Source: Bradyrhizobium jicamae | GTDB lineage: Bacteria; Pseudomonadota; Alphaproteobacteria; Rhizobiales; Xanthobacteraceae | Direction of reading: 5' to 3' | DNA: 64,000 bases | NCBI RefSeq assembly: GCF_018130215.1 | Contig: NZ_JAFCKQ010000038.1 | Span: forward strand, 1 to 64,000 | Part shown: positions 59,670 to 64,000 of the stretch, piece by piece | Position numbering within the stretch: position 1 is the stretch's first letter | Layout: each line of letters starts with the position of its first letter | Notes under the pieces: generated by a model | What the model saw: the letters and a program-made list of their open reading frames with translations, nothing else | Databases searched by the model: none | Told to the model about the DNA's origin: nothing | Program-made: the position numbers and the translations under genes

Positions 59670-60344
59670 TCAGGCCCCGACCAACGCCTTTGCCGGCGTC
59701 GTCGCCTGCACGACAAGGCCGCGGGCGCGCGCATCCATCACGCCGACGGCGCGCAACCCGAGCAGCGTCACGGTCTGCACCGCATCGCGCAGCCTTGCCG
59801 GATCGTCCAGATTGGACGGCGCCAGCGGACCGACCAGCGCCTCATGCAGCGCACCGAGCAGAGCCGTGGCCGCCAGCGCCGTATCCTGGGCCGGCAAATG
59901 GCCGGCACGCACCGCGTTGTCGATCCGGGCGGCAATCTCGCCGGAGATATCGCGGCGGCTGGCGAGACGCGAGGCGGTGACGTCGACGTCGACGGGCTCC
60001 GCGAGGATGCCCCAGGCGAGTTTGCGCTGCGACAGCACATGGACGGCAATCGTCGTCACGGCCGCGGCCAGCGCCGACGATGGTCCGGGCGCAGCGTCCG
60101 CCGCACGGCGGATCGCTGTGAGTTCGTCGCGCGAGACTTCGGCGATCAGCTCCGAGATCAGCTCGGCCTTGGAAGGGAAATAGCGGTAGACGGTTCCCGC
60201 CGCGACGTTGGCGCGGACCGCGACGGGCGCGATCTGCACCGCCGCCATGCCGCCGTCGGCCGCCGCGTCCCGTGCCGCCGACAGGATCGCGCTGCGCCGG
60301 GCGGCCAGCCGTTTCACAACCTGATGCGTTCGCCGATACACCAT
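59670..60344 (-). CDS. TetR-family transcriptional regulator
   Basis: 224 aa from ATG 60344; the frame to 60398 adds only a Gly/Arg-rich segment. N-terminal helix-turn-helix (ILSAARDAAADGGMAAVQIAPVAVRANVAAGTVYRYFPSKAELISELI) with the typical GTVYRYFPSKAEL recognition helix, then a ligand-binding helical domain. It is divergent from the PAP2 gene across 268 bp, and lies 65 bp upstream of the OsmC gene on the same strand; either may be a target. Ligand unknown. Confidence 0.9.
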   Translation of the reverse strand: MVYRRTHQVVKRLAARRSAILSAARDAAADGGMAAVQIAPVAVRANVAAGTVYRYFPSKAELISELIAEVSRDELTAIRRAADAAPGPSSALAAAVTTIAVHVLSQRKLAWGILAEPVDVDVTASRLASRRDISGEIAARIDNAVRAGHLPAQDTALAATALLGALHEALVGPLAPSNLDDPARLRDAVQTVTLLGLRAVGVMDARARGLVVQATTPAKALVGA

Positions 60345-60612
60345 GGCGTTACCGTCCCCCGCCGCACGCCCCGGCCGGCGCCCACCGGCAGAACGCACGC
60401 GTCTTCAATATTTTGGGCGATTGATCCCGCAATCGCCTGAAGAAGTGAACAACTATTCAGACCGAAACACAAGGTGCAATTGTAAGGATTTTGCGACAGC
60501 CGGATGGCACGGGCGTGCATGCCAGCCTCGGCTGCGGCAAAGACACGCTGCGCCGTTATCTCCATGTTAAAGGAGCTCGGGGAATCTACCGCTCTCACAT
60601 CCGGGTGCGGTC

Positions 60613-61596
60613 ATGGCTGAATCGGACATCCGCCTTGCCTGGCGGCTCTTCAATCTGAACTGGGTTCCGATCGCCGCAATGAGCGGCGTGTTGCTGCTCG
60701 CCGTTCTGTTCGGAGGCTTCTCGCTCGAACCGGTCGCGTTCGGCGTGATGAGCGGCATGGCCGGCGAATTCGCGCTGATGGTCTATCTGTATGTCTGGGC
60801 GCGCGGATCCGCCGCCGATCCGAAGCTGATGTTCTCACTCGGCGCGATCGCGCAGTTGCTGCTGATCATCGTGATCATGGGGCCGCTGACGTATGTGGCG
60901 CTCACGCTCAACGCGCCGCTGCAGGATCACACCTTCCTCGCGATCGATCGCGCCATCGGCCTCGATCCGTTGCTGCTCATCAACTTCGTGAACGATCATG
61001 CCTGGCTGATGACGACGCTCACGACGGGCTACGGCTTCATCAAGTGGTTTCTGCTGGCTGTACCGATCATCCTCGCCGTCACGCAGCGGCTGGTGCGGCT
61101 GCAGATGTTCGTTGCCGCCTTCAGCTTTGCGCTTGCGATCACACTGGTGATTTCGGCGCTCGTTCCGGCGATCGGAACTTTCTACGGGCTGAACATTTCG
61201 CCGGCCGACTTCCCGTCGCTCAACACCCAGGTCTATGCGGCACAGCTGCGTGACATTCTGGCGGTGCGCTCCGGCGTGCTGCGCCATCTCGAACTGTTCA
61301 AGCTCGCGGGCGTCGTGTCGTTCCCGAGCTTCCATGCCGCGTCCGCCGTGCTCTATTTGTGGGCGCTGTGGCCGGTGCGCGGCATCGGCAAGGTGGCCGC
61401 GGCGATCAACATCCTGATGATCGCATCAACCCCCGTCGTCGGTGCCCACTACGTCATCGATGTGTTCGGCGGGGTGCTGCTCGCAGTAACCTGCATCGCG
61501 GCGGCGAAGTACGTCGCGGCCTTCGTCAGCAGCAGGACAGCGACCGCCGAGGTCGGCTTCGTTCCAGCCCGGCCGATCGAAGCGGACGCGCGCTGA
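60613..61596 (+). CDS. PAP2-family membrane phosphatase/transferase
   Basis: 327-aa polytopic protein with about eight helices. The PAP2 active-site motifs appear late: SFPSFHAAS (motif C2) and GAHYVIDVFGG (motif C3, His and Asp), with an upstream Arg/Lys region for motif C1 not clear. This spacing fits the Aur1/inositol-phosphotransferase-like PAP2 subgroup, found in bacteria that make unusual sphingolipids or phosphoinositides. ATG 60613. Substrate unknown; likely a lipid phosphate. Confidence 0.85.
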   Translation: MAESDIRLAWRLFNLNWVPIAAMSGVLLLAVLFGGFSLEPVAFGVMSGMAGEFALMVYLYVWARGSAADPKLMFSLGAIAQLLLIIVIMGPLTYVALTLNAPLQDHTFLAIDRAIGLDPLLLINFVNDHAWLMTTLTTGYGFIKWFLLAVPIILAVTQRLVRLQMFVAAFSFALAITLVISALVPAIGTFYGLNISPADFPSLNTQVYAAQLRDILAVRSGVLRHLELFKLAGVVSFPSFHAASAVLYLWALWPVRGIGKVAAAINILMIASTPVVGAHYVIDVFGGVLLAVTCIAAAKYVAAFVSSRTATAEVGFVPARPIEADAR

Positions 61597-61957
61597 ACGC
61601 CGGGAGCGATGGTGATCGCTGCGAGCGACGGTGATCCGCCCTATGGTAAATCGCGATCTAACAAGATCGCCTCCATTTGAGATACTCCGGCGGCCTGGCG
61701 GCGGCTCCTGCCGTTCGGATGCGACAAATTGCGTGGCCGACGCCAGAGTTATTTCCGTTGTTTTGACGCGTTTTCTTCACGCGAGACGATATCCATTCGG
61801 CTCGAAAACGCCCTGAATTCGCACCTGATCGAGGATGCATGCGGCCGCAGCCTGGCGTCGCGAAATTTACCCGAATTTATACGAACCTGTGGTCCTGTTC
61901 GGCGAACGTCGGATGTGGCGTTGTCTCTGGTCATCTCGGGTCAATCCAGGAAAGCCG
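61597..61957. other. 361-bp intergenic region with family B repeat
   Basis: Contains a CGCGATCTAACAAGATCGC hairpin near 61650, the family B repeat 61760-61812, and the leader of the membrane-protein gene. No gene supported. Confidence 0.6.
61760..61812. repeat. Palindromic repeat, family B
   Basis: GTTTTGACGCGTTTTCTTCACGCG...CGGCTCGAAAACGCC; same layout as 34090 and 63515. Confidence 0.8.
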
Positions 61958-63487
61958 ATGTCGATCTCCATCACCAGCAGCGTGACGAACCGCAGCATGG
62001 CGCGAGGACTGGTGCCGCTCTGCGCAGGCGCCGGGGTCTATCTGTTCTTCCTGTCCGCGGGCGAAATCCTGCTGCGCGATTCCGACTCGATGTGGCAGAT
62101 CCGGATCGGCCAATGGATCCTCGCGAACGGTACCGTGCCCTACACGGACATGTTCTCGTTCACCAAATACGGCGAGCCCTGGATCTCGAGCTCATGGCTG
62201 TCGCAGGTGCTCTACGCGATCACTTACGGAGCTCCGGGAGATTGGGCAGGACCGGTGATCCTGTCCTCGATCGCCATCGGCGCGACGATCTCGATCTTCC
62301 TGTATCTGCTGAACCCGTATTTCCATCCCGCGCGCGCCATCCTGATCGCGGCGCTGGCGCTGCTGCAATCTGCGTCGCACTTCTTCGCGCGACCTCACGT
62401 GCTGGCGCTGCCTTTCCTGCTTGCCTTCATCGGCGGGCTGATGGCGGCCGCCGATCGCCGCACCCATCCATCCTGGTTCCTGCTGCCGCTGATGACGCTG
62501 TGGGCCAATCTCCACGGCGGCTTCGTGCTCGGTCTGGCCCTGATCGGCCCGATCGGGCTGGAAGCGATCTGGAGCGCGGAGCCGAACCGCCGCGTTCAGC
62601 TTGCCGTGCGCTGGGCCCTGTTCGGCCTGGCGGCCCTGGCGGCGAGCTGTGTGACGCCCTATGGCTGGAATACCCCGCTCGGCGCGATCAAGATCCTGAG
62701 CCTCGGCAAGCTGCTGTCGCTGATCTGGGAATGGATGCCCGTCGACTTCGGCAAGTTCACTTTCTTCGAAGCCACGCTGCTGACCCTGATCGGCGTTGCC
62801 TTCTACCGCAAGCTGACGCTCTCGGTGCCGCGGATCCTGCTGCTGGTCGGCCTGATCTGGATGGCGCTGTCGCATGTCCGCAATATCGAGATATTCGCGT
62901 TCCTGGCGCCGCTGGTTCTGGCCAAGCCGATCGCGGAGCAATGGGGAACGGCACCCGGTGGCGCGTCCGCCATCGAGGAGATCCGGTCGGCCCCCTTCGT
63001 CACGATCATTGCCGCGATAGCGATCGTGATCGGTGGATGGGCCTCGACCAGCATCTTCGTGGCGCATCATCCATTCCTGTTCAATCCGGCTCAATTGCCC
63101 GTCGCTGCGGTCGACCTGCTCCAGCAGCGCAAGGCGCAACGCATCTTCAGCACCGCGCCGTTCGGCGGCTACATGGTCACCCGTGACATGAAGGTGTTCA
63201 TCGATGGACGCGCCGAGCTCTATGGCGAGCAATTCGTGCTGGACTATTTCAACGCCACCGAGGCGCGCAATCTGGGTGAGCTGTTGGCCCTGCTCGACAA
63301 GTACCAGATCGACGCCACGCTGCTGAACCCGACCTCGCCGGCAGCCTATGCCCTCGATCACGTCAAGGGCTGGAAGCGGCTCTACAGCGACGACGTCGCC
63401 GTGATCCACGTCCGGTCGGGCGAGACCAGGACGAGCGCACTTCCGGCGGCGGCAGGCGCAAACCAGAGCAGTCTCGGTTCTGATTGA
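61958..63487 (+). CDS. Polytopic membrane protein, GT-C-like
   Basis: 509 aa with about 10-12 helices. The first loop has RDSDSMWQIRIGQWILANGTVPYTDMFSFTKYGEPWISSSWL, the pattern of GT-C fold proteins that use lipid-linked sugars (acidic pair soon after helix 1, then G-x-x-P-x-x-D). C-terminal soluble part with HVKGWKRLYSDDVAVIHVR. Start ATG 61958 has AGGAAA upstream. Donor and acceptor unknown; the call of a glycosyltransferase is family-based inference. Follows the PAP2 gene, same strand. Confidence 0.75.
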   Translation: MSISITSSVTNRSMARGLVPLCAGAGVYLFFLSAGEILLRDSDSMWQIRIGQWILANGTVPYTDMFSFTKYGEPWISSSWLSQVLYAITYGAPGDWAGPVILSSIAIGATISIFLYLLNPYFHPARAILIAALALLQSASHFFARPHVLALPFLLAFIGGLMAAADRRTHPSWFLLPLMTLWANLHGGFVLGLALIGPIGLEAIWSAEPNRRVQLAVRWALFGLAALAASCVTPYGWNTPLGAIKILSLGKLLSLIWEWMPVDFGKFTFFEATLLTLIGVAFYRKLTLSVPRILLLVGLIWMALSHVRNIEIFAFLAPLVLAKPIAEQWGTAPGGASAIEEIRSAPFVTIIAAIAIVIGGWASTSIFVAHHPFLFNPAQLPVAAVDLLQQRKAQRIFSTAPFGGYMVTRDMKVFIDGRAELYGEQFVLDYFNATEARNLGELLALLDKYQIDATLLNPTSPAAYALDHVKGWKRLYSDDVAVIHVRSGETRTSALPAAAGANQSSLGSD

Positions 63488-63514
63488 ATCAGGACCGAAG
63501 CTCCAGACTCTCGC

Positions 63515-63566
63515 TTTGACGCGTTTGCTTCACGCGAACCGGTGTCCGCTTCGCTCGAAAACGGCC
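63515..63566. repeat. Palindromic repeat, family B
   Basis: TTTGACGCGTTTGCTTCACGCG...CTTCGCTCGAAAACGGCC, between convergent genes and touching the stop codon of the binding-protein gene. Confidence 0.8.
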
Positions 63567-64000
63567 TAATTGCCTGTCTGCAACTCGCCAAAGCGGTCCC
63601 AGCTCTTGCCGTTGAACCGCATGAACTGCATCTGGTCGACCGGCACGTGGTCGGTCGGCGAGGTGTTGACCTTGATGCCCGGCAGCAGCATCGGCAGTTC
63701 AAGATTCCTGATCGAATAGGCCTGCTTCAGGATGTTGTCGGTCGACAGATCGTCGCCGCACGCCTTCAGCACCGCTTCCAGCGCCATCGCGCTGTTGTAG
63801 GCGTTGACGTAGTTGGTGTCGTGCTGATCGGCTTCCGGCACGTATTTGGTCATGAACTCGCGCCAGCCTTTCATGCCCGGATCGTCCTTCCAGGCCGGAT
63901 CATCGGGGTCCTTGACGTAGGCCGTGGAGATGATGCCGGTGCCGGCCTCGACGCCGGCCGGCTGCATCACGGTGGAAATCCAAACCGCCGTGTTGGAGAG
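63566..64000 (-). CDS. Branched-chain amino acid-type ABC binding protein, C-terminal part
   Basis: Frame open from the window edge to TAG at 63566-63568, so only about 144 C-terminal residues are visible. GTGIISTAYVKDPDDPAWKDDPGMKGWREFMTKY and NYVNAYNSAMALEAVLKACGDDLSTDNILKQAYSIRNLELPMLLPGIKVNTSPTDHVPVDQMQFMRFNGKSW match the LivK-like periplasmic binding proteins (Peripla_BP_6). Imports an amino acid, amide or aromatic acid by family. The rest and any permease genes lie right of the window. Confidence 0.85.
   Translation of the reverse strand, partial: LSNTAVWISTVMQPAGVEAGTGIISTAYVKDPDDPAWKDDPGMKGWREFMTKYVPEADQHDTNYVNAYNSAMALEAVLKACGDDLSTDNILKQAYSIRNLELPMLLPGIKVNTSPTDHVPVDQMQFMRFNGKSWDRFGELQTGN

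Overview
The window looks like chromosomal DNA of a Bradyrhizobium-type alphaproteobacterium (Nitrobacteraceae). The evidence is high GC with strong GC3 bias, a tRNA-His without the usual G-1 determinant, a GapR (DUF2312) protein, paired DUF465 small proteins, DUF1036/DUF1244/DUF882 genes, two phasins, a three-gene pntAA-pntAB-pntB transhydrogenase, an aa3-oxidase subunit IV, and several families of short palindromic intergenic repeats of the kind I associate with Bradyrhizobium. No rRNA, CRISPR array or replication origin is visible. The assignment rests on recognition, not on a search.

Layout. 1-5.35 kb is the right end of an integrative element. It holds an IS21-family insertion (istA cut by the window edge, istB, a terminal array of four about 23-bp repeats), a gene stump next to the IS, a small frame-broken gene, two small unknown genes, and a tyrosine integrase pointing away from the 3' end of tRNA-His, the likely attachment site. 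From 5.35 kb on the DNA looks like core chromosome: two phasins; a 1219-aa PAS/histidine kinase with a CtrA-like site upstream; a metallophosphoesterase; a cNMP-binding protein; and an ArsR regulator divergent from a PLP-dependent threonine/serine dehydratase. A 684-bp gene-free stretch (13.5-14.2 kb) holds a strongly structured repeat. Then come a 3-oxoacid CoA-transferase operon, an AsmA protein, a sugar ABC operon (binding protein plus two permeases, no ATPase) convergent with a polyamine-type operon (ATPase plus two permeases, no binding protein), a TTC38-like TPR protein, a GlpD-like oxidoreductase, an ABC-F ATPase, a PAS-GGDEF-EAL protein and an LhgO-like oxidase.

From 33 to 42.5 kb: small DUF465 proteins, a 69-aa protein behind a perfect alphaproteobacterial LexA box, a diguanylate cyclase, purEK, aqpZ, rpsU, a TPR lipoprotein, a repeat-rich membrane-anchored protein, a cupin, a ChaA-type antiporter and an alpha/beta hydrolase. 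From 42.6 to 64 kb: pnt genes, oxidase subunit IV, an M3 oligoendopeptidase, an NtrC-type regulator, two cell-wall enzymes (L,D-transpeptidase and DUF882 peptidase-like), an adenylate cyclase-TPR protein, gapR, DUF1244, DUF1036 coupled to pyruvate kinase, an OsmC protein, a TetR regulator, a PAP2 membrane enzyme, a GT-C-like membrane protein and the end of a branched-chain-type binding protein.

Themes: carbon storage and redox (phasins, CoA-transferase, pyruvate kinase, transhydrogenase), uptake (three ABC systems), second messengers (two GGDEF proteins, one adenylate cyclase, one cNMP-binding protein) and envelope/cell cycle (kinase, GapR, AsmA, L,D-transpeptidase). The most unusual items are the structured repeat at 13.6-14.0 kb, the predicted SOS-controlled 69-aa protein, the tRNA-His variant, and the GlpD paralogue that appears to lack substrate-binding residues.
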